Part shown: positions 21,123 through 30,728 of the stretch, one piece after another
How the letters are laid out: each line of letters begins with the position of its first letter
Position numbering within the stretch: position 1 is the first letter of the stretch
Source: Candidatus Rhodoferax odensensis
GTDB lineage: Bacteria; Pseudomonadota; Gammaproteobacteria; Burkholderiales; Burkholderiaceae_C
Direction of reading: 5' to 3'
DNA: 64,000 nucleotides
Assembly: GCA_016718405.1 (NCBI GenBank)
Contig: JADKDJ010000010.1
Span: forward strand, 62,001 to 126,000
Notes under the pieces: generated by a model
What the model was told of the DNA's origin: nothing
Seen by the model: the letters and a program-made list of their open reading frames with translations, nothing else
Databases searched by the model: none
Program-made: the position numbers and the translations under genes

Positions 21123-21584
21123 TTAAGGGTAAGACTGGTAAATCGTACTGCCGCCATCGGCTTTGACCAGGAGCACATCGTAAGGGTCTTTGCGACCGCC
21201 ATAAACCGGCCCATCCATGCCAGGCGAGCCAACCGGCATGCCGGGGACTGCCAGACCCAACGCTGATGGCTTGTCACGCAAGAGGCGCTGGATCTCACGC
21301 ACCGGCACGTGACCTTCGATCACATAGCCACCCACCCGAGCAGTGTGGCAAGAGCCGAACTTCTTGGGCATGCCCAACTTGGCGCGTGGGCCGTTGTTGC
21401 CGGTGTCAAACACGCGCACGGTGATGCCAGCCTGTTGCACGATCGCAATCCAGTCCTTGCAGCAGCCGCAGTTGGGGTCCTTCCAGACTTCCATCAGGGG
21501 CGGCGGTGGCGCCGCCCAGACACCCGCCGCCGGCATGGCCATCGCCGCCAGCAGCCAGCGCCGTCGATTCACGTCAGTTTGCAT
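21123..21584 (-). CDS. DUF411 family periplasmic metal-binding protein
   Basis: A 153-residue protein with a twin-Arg-like N-terminus (NRRRWLLAAMAMPAAGVWA), suggesting export by Tat or Sec. The DUF411 signature PNCGCCKDW follows at about residues 38-46, with further ligands in GSCHTA. The C-terminus has GxxVPGMPVGSPGMDG, typical of the family. These proteins are often found with copper or silver efflux systems, as here. It lies 12 bp upstream of the CusF-like gene and 55 bp downstream of the next accessory gene, in one operon. Confidence 0.87.
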   Translation of the reverse strand: MQTDVNRRRWLLAAMAMPAAGVWAAPPPPLMEVWKDPNCGCCKDWIAIVQQAGITVRVFDTGNNGPRAKLGMPKKFGSCHTARVGGYVIEGHVPVREIQRLLRDKPSALGLAVPGMPVGSPGMDGPVYGGRKDPYDVLLVKADGGSTIYQSYP

Positions 21585-21639
21585 ACGCACGGTCAATCTC
21601 CTTTCGCTGTGACAGGTTCTGGCGGTTGGGACACGCAAC

Positions 21640-22098
21640 TCAGTGATGTGCGTGTTCGTCCGCAACCCCAGCCAACGGCGTGAAGCGCGCCTGCTCGGCC
21701 GGCTTGCCCGACATGATGATGGCCACCACCGCTTTCATGTCCGGGCTGGAAGCGTACTTGGCAGCCCCTTTCAAGCGGTTGTCGCCGTCTGGCACCAGTG
21801 TAACGCTGGCTTTGAGCTTGCCCGCCAGCAGCGTTACCGTGCCGCTGGCGCCGGCGGTGGCGATCTTGGCCCCGGCGTGATCGGTCACAAACACCCGCAC
21901 CGGGTTCTCCTTGACCTCCTTGCTGTTCTTGACCAGCACCAACTCGAAGTGGTAAATGCCTGCCATGCGCAACTGGCCACCGTTGGGCGCTTTCATGGTG
22001 TCCAGCGTGGCATCGTCATGTGCCCAAGCGGGTGTGAGTGGCGCGGCCAGCGTGAGTGCAGCGAGCAGCATGGCGGCTAGTTTGGGGATCAACTTCAT
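21640..22098 (-). CDS. periplasmic accessory protein of the metal-efflux operon, unknown family
   Basis: A 152-residue protein with a clear signal peptide ending AWA-HDD. The mature protein begins with an acidic/His stretch and ends DEHAHH, so metal binding at both termini is plausible. The core reads as a beta-sheet domain (YHFELVLVKN, NPVRVFVTDHAGAKI, VTLLAGKLKASVTLVPDGDN). I do not recognise a named family. It lies 49 bp downstream of the RND pump gene on the same strand, so a role in metal handling is inferred from context. Confidence 0.72.
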   Translation of the reverse strand: MKLIPKLAAMLLAALTLAAPLTPAWAHDDATLDTMKAPNGGQLRMAGIYHFELVLVKNSKEVKENPVRVFVTDHAGAKIATAGASGTVTLLAGKLKASVTLVPDGDNRLKGAAKYASSPDMKAVVAIIMSGKPAEQARFTPLAGVADEHAHH

Positions 22099-22147
22099 TG
22101 CGGTTTCCTTCTCGGTTGTGGCCCTTGCCGGGCCGGTTTCATTGACA

Positions 22148-25100
22148 TCAATAGTTCTCGGTGCCGCGCGTTTCAAGCAAGCGCGCCAGGGGCTTCTCAC
22201 CCCACAGCCAGAACATCAGCGGCGTGAGCAAGCTGTCGAGCAAGGTGGAGCTGACCAGCCCGCCAAAGATCACCACCGCCACCGGGTGCAGCACCTCTTT
22301 GCCCGGCGCATCGCTTGACACCAACAGCGGCACCAGCGCGAACGCCGCCACCAGGGCCGTCATCAGCACCGGCGTGAGCCGCTCCAGCGAGCCGCGCACG
22401 ATCATCTTCTGGCCAAAGGTTTCACCCTCAAAGGCGCACAAGTTGATGTAGTGGCTGATCTTCAGGATGCCGTTGCGCGTGGCAATACCGGTGAGGGTGA
22501 TGAAGCCCACCAGCGCCGCCACCGACAAGGGCTGACCCGATAACCACAGCGCCACCACGCTACCCACCAGGGCCAGCGGGATGTTGCCCATGATGATGGC
22601 GGTCAGCACCACCGAACGGTAGCGGCTGTACAGCACCAGGAAGATCATGGTGAGCGAGATGGTGGCCAAAACCCCGATCAACCTGGCCGCTTGCTCCTGC
22701 GCCTGGAACTGGCCCTCCAGTGCGGTGAAGTAGCCCTCTGGCAGTGCCTTGGCGGCCAGCTCGGCGCGAATCGACGCAATGACTTGCGACATATCGGTGC
22801 CGTCGGTGTTGGCGGAGATCACGATGCGCCGACGGCTGTTCTCGCGGCTCACTTGGTTGGGGCCGTCGCTGTCTTCCAGGGTGGCCAGCGTAGACAGGGG
22901 CACGTGCCCGCTGGGGGTTTCGATCAACAGATTGGAGAGTTCCTGCAGGCTGCGCCGGTTCTCGGGCAAACGCACCACCAGGTCAAACCGGCGGTTGCCC
23001 TCCACCATCTGAGTGACGCGCTCGCCTTCAATCATCTGCTCCAGTGAGCGCAACACAGTGCCCGGCGCCACGCCATAACGCGCTACTTGCTCGTAGTCCA
23101 GGCGAATCTTGAGTTGGGGAATCAGCACCTGCTTTTCGATCTGCAAGTCGGTGACCCCCTTGATGGACGCCAGTCGCAGCCGCAAATCGCCCGCCAGGCC
23201 GCGCAGGGTATCGAGGTCGTCACCATAGACCTTGAGCGCGATCTGGGCCCGCACACCCGACAGCAAGTGGTCCAGCCGGTGCGAGATCGGTTGGCCGACA
23301 TTGCTGTTGGCCGGCAACACCGCCAGGCGCGCCCTGATGTCGCCAATGATGGTCTCGCGCGAGCGGTCGGAGGACTTGAGATCCACATCCATTTCGGTGT
23401 AGTGCACGCCCTCGGCATGTTCATCGAGCTCGGCGCGGCCGGTTCGCCGACCCACCTTGACGACTTCGGGTACTTGTGCCACCAATTGTTCGGCCAAGGT
23501 ACCAATGCGGTTGGACTCGGCCAGGGATGTGCCGGGATTCAGAACCACGTTCACCGTCAGCGTGCCTTCGTTGAACGGTGGCAGAAACGCCCGCGCGAAG
23601 AAGGGAATGCTCGCCACGGCCACAACGACCGTCACCAATGCCGCCAGCAGCAGCGTGCGGGCATGGCCAAACGACCAGTGCAGCAGCTTGGCATCCCACT
23701 GCTTGAGCTTGACCACCAGGGGACTGTCACCATGGGCTGCATGCTTCATGTCGGCGCCGGCGTGGGCGGCGGTGCTCAGGCCCGGCAGCATGTAGAAAGC
23801 CATGACCGGTGTCACCGTGACCGACACGATCATGCTGGCCAGAATGGAAACAATGTAGGCGATGCCCAGCGGCGTGAACAAGCGCCCCTCGATACCGGGC
23901 AGCACGAACAAGGGCACGAACACCAGCACGATGATGACCGTGGCATAGACGATGGCCGAGCGCACTTCCAGCGTGGCCTTGGCAATCACTTCGGCCACGG
24001 GCCGCGGCGCGCTCAGCGCGCTGTTGAGTCTGAGGCGGCGCAGCACGTTCTCCACGCCCACGACTGCGTCGTCCACCAGCTCGCCAATTGCAATCGCCAG
24101 GCCACCCAAGGTCATGGTGTTGATCGACAATCCCATGTAGTGGAACACCAGCGCCGTCACCAGCAGCGAAACGGGAATGGCGGTGAGTGAAATCAACGTG
24201 GTGCGCACATTGAGCAAAAACAGGAACAACACCACCGCCACCAGGATGGCGCCGTCGCGCAAGGCTTCCTCCACGTTGTTGACCGAATGCTCGATGAAGT
24301 CGGCCTGCTTGAACAAGAACTCCGGCGCGGCCATGCCTGACGGCAAGCCCTTGGAGAGCTCCACCATCGCCTGCTCGACCGCGCGGGTCAGCACCACACT
24401 GTCGGCGCTGGGCTGCTTTTGCACCGACAGGACCACCGCGGGCTTGCCGTTGTAGCCGGCGTCGCCGCGTTTGTTGGCCGCAGCCAGCTTCACGTCGGCC
24501 ACCTGCCGCAGCAGTACCGCCTGGCCGTTCTTCACGGTGACCACCAGGTTTTGCAAATCTTCGATGCGACTGGTGCGGCCAATCTGGCGAATCAAGTACT
24601 CGCGCCCCTGGGCTTCCAGAAAGCCACCGCTGGTGTTGGCACCAAAATCCTTCAGGGCCGCGTCGAGCTTCTCGCGCTCCACGCCCAGCGCGCGGAGCTG
24701 TTCGGGCTTGAGCTCGACGCGGTATTGTTTGACTTCGCCGCCAATCGGAATCACCTGGGCGATCCCGGGGATGTTGAGCAAGCGCGGGCGCATCACCCAG
24801 TCGGCATACTCACGCACCTGCATCGGGCTGACCTTGGCCGGATCGGCCGGCAGCGCGATCAACAAAATCTCGCCCATGATGGAAGAGATCGGTCCGAGTT
24901 GCGGCACCACGCCCGGCGGCAGCTGCTCACGAACCAGATTGAGCCGCTCGCTGACCTGCTGGCGGTTGCGGTAGATGTCGGAGCCCCAGTCAAACTCAAC
25001 ATAGACGATGGACAAGCCTACGCCCGATACCGAGCGCACGCGGCTCACACCCGGCATGCCGTTCATGCTGGACTCGACCGGTGCCGTCACCAACTGCTCC

Positions 25101-25282
25101 ACTTCTTCGGGCGCCATGCCGCCGACTTCGGTCATCAAGGTGACGGTAGGCTTATTCAGGTCGGGGAACACGTCGACCGGCATTTTCTGCACCGTGAACA
25201 GCCCATAGACCACCAGCAGCAAGGCCGCGCCGAGCACGATCAGGCGCTGGCGCAGGCTGGTGTGGATGATGAAGTCGAACAT
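22148..25282 (-). CDS. heavy-metal efflux RND transporter permease (CusA/CzcA family)
   Basis: A 1044-residue inner-membrane proton antiporter with twelve expected TM segments and two large periplasmic loops. N-terminus MFDFIIHTSLRQRLIVLG; porter-domain signatures PVDVFPDLNKPTVT and SISSIMGE-type GPISSIMGEILLIAL are clear. The TM4 motif is GELVDDAVVGVEN, with two adjacent acids, unlike the CusA DAA pattern, so metal specificity is not fixed by this motif. A palindromic repeat separates it from the adaptor gene. With the TolC and adaptor proteins it should form a tripartite exporter. Confidence 0.93.
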   Translation of the reverse strand: MFDFIIHTSLRQRLIVLGAALLLVVYGLFTVQKMPVDVFPDLNKPTVTLMTEVGGMAPEEVEQLVTAPVESSMNGMPGVSRVRSVSGVGLSIVYVEFDWGSDIYRNRQQVSERLNLVREQLPPGVVPQLGPISSIMGEILLIALPADPAKVSPMQVREYADWVMRPRLLNIPGIAQVIPIGGEVKQYRVELKPEQLRALGVEREKLDAALKDFGANTSGGFLEAQGREYLIRQIGRTSRIEDLQNLVVTVKNGQAVLLRQVADVKLAAANKRGDAGYNGKPAVVLSVQKQPSADSVVLTRAVEQAMVELSKGLPSGMAAPEFLFKQADFIEHSVNNVEEALRDGAILVAVVLFLFLLNVRTTLISLTAIPVSLLVTALVFHYMGLSINTMTLGGLAIAIGELVDDAVVGVENVLRRLRLNSALSAPRPVAEVIAKATLEVRSAIVYATVIIVLVFVPLFVLPGIEGRLFTPLGIAYIVSILASMIVSVTVTPVMAFYMLPGLSTAAHAGADMKHAAHGDSPLVVKLKQWDAKLLHWSFGHARTLLLAALVTVVVAVASIPFFARAFLPPFNEGTLTVNVVLNPGTSLAESNRIGTLAEQLVAQVPEVVKVGRRTGRAELDEHAEGVHYTEMDVDLKSSDRSRETIIGDIRARLAVLPANSNVGQPISHRLDHLLSGVRAQIALKVYGDDLDTLRGLAGDLRLRLASIKGVTDLQIEKQVLIPQLKIRLDYEQVARYGVAPGTVLRSLEQMIEGERVTQMVEGNRRFDLVVRLPENRRSLQELSNLLIETPSGHVPLSTLATLEDSDGPNQVSRENSRRRIVISANTDGTDMSQVIASIRAELAAKALPEGYFTALEGQFQAQEQAARLIGVLATISLTMIFLVLYSRYRSVVLTAIIMGNIPLALVGSVVALWLSGQPLSVAALVGFITLTGIATRNGILKISHYINLCAFEGETFGQKMIVRGSLERLTPVLMTALVAAFALVPLLVSSDAPGKEVLHPVAVVIFGGLVSSTLLDSLLTPLMFWLWGEKPLARLLETRGTENY

Positions 25283-25296
25283 GTCTTCTCTATTCA

Positions 25297-25340
25297 GTTG
25301 GGGTCAGAGCACATCACTGCGCGAGTGGTCTGACCCACAA
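25297..25340. repeat. REP-like palindrome, GGGGTCAGAGCAC family, copy 1
   Basis: GTTGGGGTCAGAGCAC and GTGGTCTGACCC face each other around a short GC-rich loop. It occupies the gap between the adaptor and RND genes inside the efflux operon. Two further copies occur at 62.8 kb. Confidence 0.8.
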
Positions 25341-25343
25341 GAA

Positions 25344-26522
25344 CTACCGGATTTGTGCCAGCAAGCTGGCGCCTTCGGACACCACACGTTCACCCGTGGC
25401 AAGGCCAGCTGTGAGCGCCACGGACAGCGCGTCCAGCGGCTGCGCGGTCACTCGGCGCGGGACAAAACGCTCCGGTGCCACGTGCACCCACACCACGGTG
25501 TCCCCAGCGCTGCTGCGCGCCACCGACGCTAGTGGCACGGCCACACCCTGAATGGTGCGCGAGGTTTTGGCGATGACTTTGACCGGCTGGCCCACTGCCA
25601 CCGGGGCGTTTTGTGACTTGACCCGAAACAGCAGGGGCAATGCCTGCTCTCGCAACTGACGCCCCCCGCCCACAAATTGCAGCTCCAGGGCACCGCCGCT
25701 GGTTGGCACGCTGGCACTCTGGATGCCATCGACCAACGCGGTGTCATAAGCCAAGGCCTCCACGCTCAAGCGCGCGGGGTCAATCACCTCCAGCAGGGTC
25801 TCGCGCGCTTCCACCACCTGACCGTTGACCACACTGACCGCACTGACAATGCCAGACGCAGGGGAGAGCAGCGCCTCGGATTCATCCAAACCACCAGCTA
25901 CTGCCGCGCGGCGCTGTTTGAGCGCGGCCGCTTCAATGCGGCTGGCATCGATGTCCTTTTGCGGCACGGCACCTTCAAGCTGCGCATAACGCGCGGCCCG
26001 TGCCGTGGCCATTGCCAACTGCGCGTCGATTTCGGCCAGCGCTGCCCGCTGGTTGCCGCGCTCGACGCTGCCAATACTCGGGCGCAACCACAGCAACACC
26101 TGCCCCTTGGCCACCTTCTGCCCGGGCAGCGGCAAACCCTTGGGACCGGCTTCGACCCGTCCGCCCTGACTGGCTTGCACGCGGCCACCGGCATTGGGGT
26201 CGGCCAAGACCCGGCCATTGAGTTCGACCGTGGCCGCCAGCGGGCCGACTTGGGCCAGCACGGTGCGGATGCCGAGTTGGCGCTGCACCGCCTTGGGTAC
26301 AAACAAGCTGCCATCGGCCAGCCGCTGGGCAGAGGCGCTTTCGACCACGGAGCCGGTCCCCACGGCCCGGGCAGCGGTAGCGGCCTGCGCTGTAGTCGCA
26401 GTGGGCTTCTTGTCGTGACTGTGGTCTTCGTCGCCATGGGCCCAGCTCGGCACAGTGGTGAGGCCAAGCGCACACCATAGGGCGGCAGTGGCCAGGCGTT
26501 TCAAGTCCGGTTTGCGTTGCAT
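25344..26522 (-). CDS. RND efflux periplasmic adaptor (membrane fusion protein, CusB-like)
   Basis: A 392-residue protein with signal peptide (LGLTTVPSWA-HGDED). A His/acid cluster HGDEDHSHDKK follows the cleavage site. Barrel-sandwich and hairpin segments come next (ELNGRVLADPNAGGRV, then the helical hairpin with LAEIDAQLAMATAR and QKDIDASR, then LLSPASGIVSAVSVVNGQVV). The C-terminal part, with VAVPLASVARSSAGDTVVWV and TGLATGERVV-like sequence, is typical of the family. It links the RND pump to the TolC channel. Confidence 0.92.
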   Translation of the reverse strand: MQRKPDLKRLATAALWCALGLTTVPSWAHGDEDHSHDKKPTATTAQAATAARAVGTGSVVESASAQRLADGSLFVPKAVQRQLGIRTVLAQVGPLAATVELNGRVLADPNAGGRVQASQGGRVEAGPKGLPLPGQKVAKGQVLLWLRPSIGSVERGNQRAALAEIDAQLAMATARAARYAQLEGAVPQKDIDASRIEAAALKQRRAAVAGGLDESEALLSPASGIVSAVSVVNGQVVEARETLLEVIDPARLSVEALAYDTALVDGIQSASVPTSGGALELQFVGGGRQLREQALPLLFRVKSQNAPVAVGQPVKVIAKTSRTIQGVAVPLASVARSSAGDTVVWVHVAPERFVPRRVTAQPLDALSVALTAGLATGERVVSEGASLLAQIR

Positions 26523-26535
26523 CGGTCTGCTTTCG

Positions 26536-27108
26536 TTACAAGGGAGCGCTCTGACGCGCGGCGTGACGCCGACGCCTGGCGATGAAACCCAGCGCGGCCA
26601 GCGCCAGGACGACCGCGCCCGACCAGACCACCCATGTGCCGGAGACACGCGCTGGTGGCGAGCCCAGCGCAGCACCGCTGGCGGGCCCCACTTCCAGCGT
26701 GGCGTCCAGCAGATCCGTAACGTCGCCGGCTTGCACCGTCATGGTCAGCGCATGTTTGCCGGGCCGGGTCAGCGGCTCGGCCGCAACCGTGTACACCGCA
26801 GGCGCCACTTCGGTGGCGACAGCTTTCCAGGTGCCACTCTCGACCTCGATCTGGGCCTTGGCCACGGGCGCGTTGCTGCCGTATCGGTCCAGATAGAGGC
26901 GCAGGACCCTGCCTTCGAGCACGCCGACCAGCTCAAATTGGTCGGTTTGGCTGCTCAGACGCTGCGCTGCAGACACCATGGCTGATGCCGGTGCCGGTGC
27001 CGATGCCGATGCCGCTGCCGCTGGCGCGGCGCCATGGTCTTCGTCACCATGGGCCCAGGCCCATGTTGGCACGGCAAGAGCCCAAGCAAGCAGAACAAGT
27101 CGGTTCAA
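26536..27108 (-). CDS. periplasmic/anchored accessory protein of the efflux operon
   Basis: A 190-residue protein. No ATG or GTG is available in frame after the upstream gene; TTG at 27108 fits, with GGGAG upstream and a TTGA overlap with the tolC stop. A signal peptide ends WAWA-HGDEDHG, then an Ala/Pro/Ser linker encoded by hexanucleotide repeats, a beta-rich domain (FELVGVLEGRVLRLYLDRYG; GKHALTMTVQ), and a C-terminal membrane helix (WVVWSGAVVLALAALGFI) with a basic tail. The family is not recognised. Metal sensing or binding is inferred from the His motif and context. Confidence 0.72.
   Translation of the reverse strand: MNRLVLLAWALAVPTWAWAHGDEDHGAAPAAAASASAPAPASAMVSAAQRLSSQTDQFELVGVLEGRVLRLYLDRYGSNAPVAKAQIEVESGTWKAVATEVAPAVYTVAAEPLTRPGKHALTMTVQAGDVTDLLDATLEVGPASGAALGSPPARVSGTWVVWSGAVVLALAALGFIARRRRHAARQSAPL
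26984..27019. repeat. hexanucleotide microsatellite in the accessory gene
   Basis: Six tandem 6-bp units of the form GRTGCC or GCTGCC (GATGCC, GGTGCC, GGTGCC, GATGCC, GATGCC, GCTGCC). On the minus strand they encode part of an Ala/Ser-rich linker after the His motif. Copy-number change would keep the frame and only alter linker length. Confidence 0.75.
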
Positions 27109-28361
27109 GGCATCACTCCCAAGGATTGATTCAGTCGTGAGACGCTTGCCGCCTCGGCCACGCGCTGACGCTGCACCGCAGTTTCGGACTCCCAAGCCGA
27201 CGCGCGGGCGCGCAACAGGGAGGGCAAATCGGATTCGCCCAGCGCGTAGGATTTCTCAGTCAGGCGCAAGGTGTCGGCCGTCAGATCGCGCCGGGTCAAT
27301 GCGCGCGCCAGCTGGGTGCGAGCCTGTTGCAACTCGGCGCGCTCGCGCTGCACGTCCTGGGCCACGCGTTGGCGTGTCACAACCAGTTCAGCCTCGGCCT
27401 GGTCCACCTCGGCCTGCGCGGCAAAGCCGCCCTGTCGCACCTGTGCGCCGGACGAAAAGGGCAGCGTGAGTTTGATTCCCACAGCATGGGTATAGGCACT
27501 GGCAGAGTCATCGCGCTCACGAGCCCAATGCAGGGCCAGCTCAGGCGCTTCACGCCGCGTTTGCTGCGCCAGCGCAAGGCGTGCCTGCGCCAGTTGCAGC
27601 GCGCTGCTGGCGGCCTGCAACACGGGATGTGTCGCGTCGGGCTCGGCCACGCTGGTCGCCACTTCATCGCCCAGCATGCTGGGCGCATCCTGACCGGTGA
27701 GCACGCGATAGTTCTGCTCGCCCACACGCACGGCGGCTTGTGCTTCGGCCAGGTCCGCCTGCGCCAGGAGATGCTCGTTGTGGGCGAGGTTGGCATCCAG
27801 GCGCGCCACTTCCCCCGCGCGCAGGCGCCGCTGCACGTCGGCCAGCAGCGCCCCTGCAGTCTGTTCCCGCCGCTGTGCCAGGGCCATCTGTTGGCGCGCC
27901 TGCGCCAGCGCCCACCACTGCGCGCGCAGCTCACCGGCGATTTGCAAGCGCAACGCGGCGCGCCGGGCGGCCAGCTCCGTTACAGCGCGCTCGGCCTCCA
28001 TCCCGCGCGCGGCGCGCTGGCCGGGCAGCCACAAGGGGGTGGCCAGTTCAAACTCCCAGGCGCGCTTGCCCGCGTTGCTGTTGAAGCGGTCGGTGGTGTT
28101 GGACAGGGACGCCGTTGCCGGCGTGGGTGTCAAGGCGCGTGCGGCCTCGGCGCGGGCCAAGGCCTCGCCTTGACGCGCCGCAAACGACACCGCCAGCGGA
28201 TGCCGCGCCCAGGCCTGTTCCAAGGCCTGGGCCAAGGTCTGAGCTTGCGCCGTGGCAGCGCCAAGCGACAGAGCGCACCCCAACGCCAGCGGGACCATGG
28301 ATCGCCAGGCTGCAGTCACCGGACAATGGCGGGGTTGACGCAAAATCGGGAACACAGGCAT
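27105..28361 (-). CDS. TolC-family outer-membrane efflux protein (CusC-like)
   Basis: A 418-residue protein with signal peptide (LGCALSLGAATAQA-QT). It has the two-fold coiled-coil repeat of TolC proteins: long heptad helices such as RAEAARALTPTPA and QLQIAGELRAQWWALAQAR-type segments, with GEVARLDANLAHNE, and the mirrored second half with GGFAAQAEVDQAEAELV and LGESDLPSLLRAR. It opens the operon TolC, accessory, adaptor, RND, accessory, DUF411, CusF-like. Divergent regulatory genes lie upstream. Confidence 0.92.
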   Translation of the reverse strand: MPVFPILRQPRHCPVTAAWRSMVPLALGCALSLGAATAQAQTLAQALEQAWARHPLAVSFAARQGEALARAEAARALTPTPATASLSNTTDRFNSNAGKRAWEFELATPLWLPGQRAARGMEAERAVTELAARRAALRLQIAGELRAQWWALAQARQQMALAQRREQTAGALLADVQRRLRAGEVARLDANLAHNEHLLAQADLAEAQAAVRVGEQNYRVLTGQDAPSMLGDEVATSVAEPDATHPVLQAASSALQLAQARLALAQQTRREAPELALHWARERDDSASAYTHAVGIKLTLPFSSGAQVRQGGFAAQAEVDQAEAELVVTRQRVAQDVQRERAELQQARTQLARALTRRDLTADTLRLTEKSYALGESDLPSLLRARASAWESETAVQRQRVAEAASVSRLNQSLGVMP

Positions 28362-28432
28362 GGCGAGTCGTGTGCATGGAAAGAAGTTGCGCCCAGTTTG
28401 CCGCGAGCGCCCCAACAAACAGGTGACGGCCA

Positions 28433-28450
28433 GATTACATTCCTGTTATC
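28433..28450. promoter_or_regulatory. candidate metal-response operator between efflux and two-component genes
   Basis: GATTACA and TGTTATC face each other across 4 bp, an inverted repeat with one mismatch. It lies in the 181-bp region between the divergent tolC and response-regulator genes, 72 bp from the TolC start and 93 bp from the regulator start. Position and symmetry suit a CopR/CusR-type response-regulator box. Binding is inferred only. Confidence 0.45.
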
Positions 28451-28542
28451 TGCCAAGCACCCCGGCATCACGGGGCAGAATGGGCGTCAGCCAGGCAAGT
28501 CAACCGGGCCGACAACCCAGCGCAGACAAGGAGCCAGGCAGC

Positions 28543-29227
28543 ATGAGAAATCCTCATTGTTGAGGATGAGCCGAAGACCGGGGACTACCTGAAGCAAGGC
28601 TTGCTGGAGGCCTGCTTTTGTGGTGGACCTGGCGCGCGACGGCACCGACGGTCTGCACCAGGCGCTGACCGAGCCCTACGACCTGGTGATTCTCGACGTG
28701 ATGCTGCCGGGCCTGGACGGCTGGTCGGTGCTGGGTGGCATTCGCCGCGCCGGCAAGGACATGCCGGTGCTGTTCCTGACCGCGCAGGATCAGGTGGAGG
28801 ACCGCGTCAAGGGACTGGAACTCGGCGCCGACGACTACCTGGTCAAGCCCTTTGCCTTCTCGGAACTGCTGGCGCGCGTGCGTACCCTGCTGCGCCGAGG
28901 CAACAAATTGACCACGGCAACCGTGCTGCGCGCCGCGAATCTGGAGCTTGATGTGCTGCGCCGACGCGTCACGCGCGCTGGCCAACGCATTGACCTGACC
29001 GCCAAGGAGTTTGCCCTGCTGGAGCTGCTACTGCGCCGCCAGGGCGAGGTGTTGCCACGCTCGCTGATCGCCTCGCAGGTGTGGGACATGAATTTCGACA
29101 GCGACACGAACGTGATCGAGGTCGCCGTGCGCCGCCTGCGCGCCAAGGTGGACGATGCCTTCGAGCCCAAGCTGATCCGTACGCGCGCGGCATGGGCTAT
29201 GTGCTGGAACAGCCCGCCAGGCCATGA
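28543..29227 (+). pseudogene. heavy-metal response regulator (OmpR family, CusR-like), frameshifted
   Basis: A receiver plus winged-helix regulator of about 226 residues, after ribosome site AAGGAG. Receiver motifs: ILIVEDEP once one A of AAA (28548-28550) is ignored, phospho-Asp in DLVILDVMLPGLDGW, and Lys in DDYLVKPFAFSEL. The DNA-binding domain is AKEFALLELLLRRQGEVLPR through DTNVIEVAVRRLR. Three one-base shifts are needed: at 28548-28550, at TTTT 28616-28619, and at about 29183 before RGMGYVLEQ. The repaired stop overlaps the kinase ATG (ATGA). Sequencing error is likely. Confidence 0.85.
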
Positions 29228-30620
29228 AGGCGTCCCTGTCGCTCACTTGGCGCCTGACGCTGTTGTTTGTGATCGCATCGTCCACGGTGCTGGTTGGCCT
29301 GGGCATGGTGATTGCCGCGGCCGTGGAGCAGCACTTTCAGGAGCAGGACATGGAAGTGCTGGCCGGCAAGCTGGCGCTGACCCGCCACACGCTCGAACTG
29401 CTCACCACCATCGACGAACTTCCCCATGTGACGCTGATGCTCGACAACGCCCTGATCGGGCACCACGGGCTGGAGTTACTGGTGCTGACACCGCGGCGCG
29501 AGGTGCTGTACGCCACGGCCGGGGCCGATTTCACGCCGCAGTTGGTGATCGACAGCGCCCGGCTGCAACCCAACCGCCCAAGCACCTGGACGCTGGGCGC
29601 CCGGGCCTACCGCGGCATCGCCACCGAACTGCCCAGCGGCGTGAGCGCGCTGTCGCCACTTACCGTGGCGGTGGCCACCGACATCGCCCACCATCAGGCC
29701 TTCATGCGGGCCTTTCGGCGCACGCTGTGGGGCTTCGTGGCGGCTGCCGCGGCGCTGACCGGCCTGCTCGGCTGGGTGGCGGCGCGGCGTGGCGGCTGGC
29801 GCTGCGCGCCATGCGTGACCAAGCCCAGGTGGTCACCGCGCAGCAGCTGAGCCGACGCCTGGCGGCCACTGCCGTGCCGGCGGAACTGGCAGAGTTGGCG
29901 CAAAGCCTCAACGACATGCTGTCCCGCCTGGAGGAGGCCTTTGCACGGCTGTCGAGTTTCTCCTCAGACATCGCGCATGAGCTGCGCACGCCGGTCAGCA
30001 ACCTGATGACGCAAACCCAGGTGGCGCTGTCGCGTGCGCGCAGCGCCAACGACTACCGGGGCATCCTGGAATCCAACGCAGAAGAGTTCGAACGCCTGGC
30101 GCGCATGATCTCCGACATGCTGCTGCTGGCCAAGGCCGACAACGGGCTGGTCCTGCCGCACCGCGAGACCGTGCATCTGGCCAAGGAGGTGCGGGCGCTA
30201 TTCGACTACTACGAGGCGGTGGCCGACGAAAAGGGTCTGCAGCTCGTGCTCGGAGGCGAGGCCGATGTCAGCGCCGACCGCCTGATGCTGCGCCGCGCGC
30301 TGGCCAACCTGCTGTCCAATGCTGTGCGTCATGCCACGCCGCACAGCAGCGTGCAGGTGCGCATCGACGCCACCCCCGACGCGGTTTACATCGCTATCGA
30401 CAACACGGGCGAGGCGATTCAGCCGGAGCATCTGGAGCGCATCTTCGACCGCTTCTTCCGGGTCGACCCCTCACGCCAACGCAGCAGCGAGGGCACCGGC
30501 CTGGGCCTGGCCATTACCCGCTCCATCGTGCTCGCCCACGGCGGCAGCATTGACGCCAGTTGCTCAGAGGGCATCACCACCTTCACGATCAGGCTGCCGC
30601 GCCACGACACCGCCGCATGA
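29224..30620 (+). pseudogene. heavy-metal sensor histidine kinase (CusS-like), frameshifted
   Basis: About 465 residues. TM1 (LTLLFVIASSTVLVGLGMVI), a periplasmic sensor domain (about 40-155), TM2 (TLWGFVAAAAALTGLLGWVA), HAMP, dimerisation His in SSDIAHELRTPVSN, N box NLLSNAVRHA, and GTGLGLAI. One base is missing at about 29785-29800, just after TM2, where homology passes to another frame with RLALRAMRDQAQVV. All catalytic motifs survive. It pairs with the regulator just upstream and should respond to periplasmic metal. Confidence 0.85.
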
Positions 30621-30728
30621 AGGGCGTCTTCAGCGCAAGACCAACCTGTCCGCGCCCCACGCACTGCGAGTCTTCGCCGCGATAATCAGTCAGCGACCTC
30701 TGAACCCACCCACTCTCTGGAAACCAAC

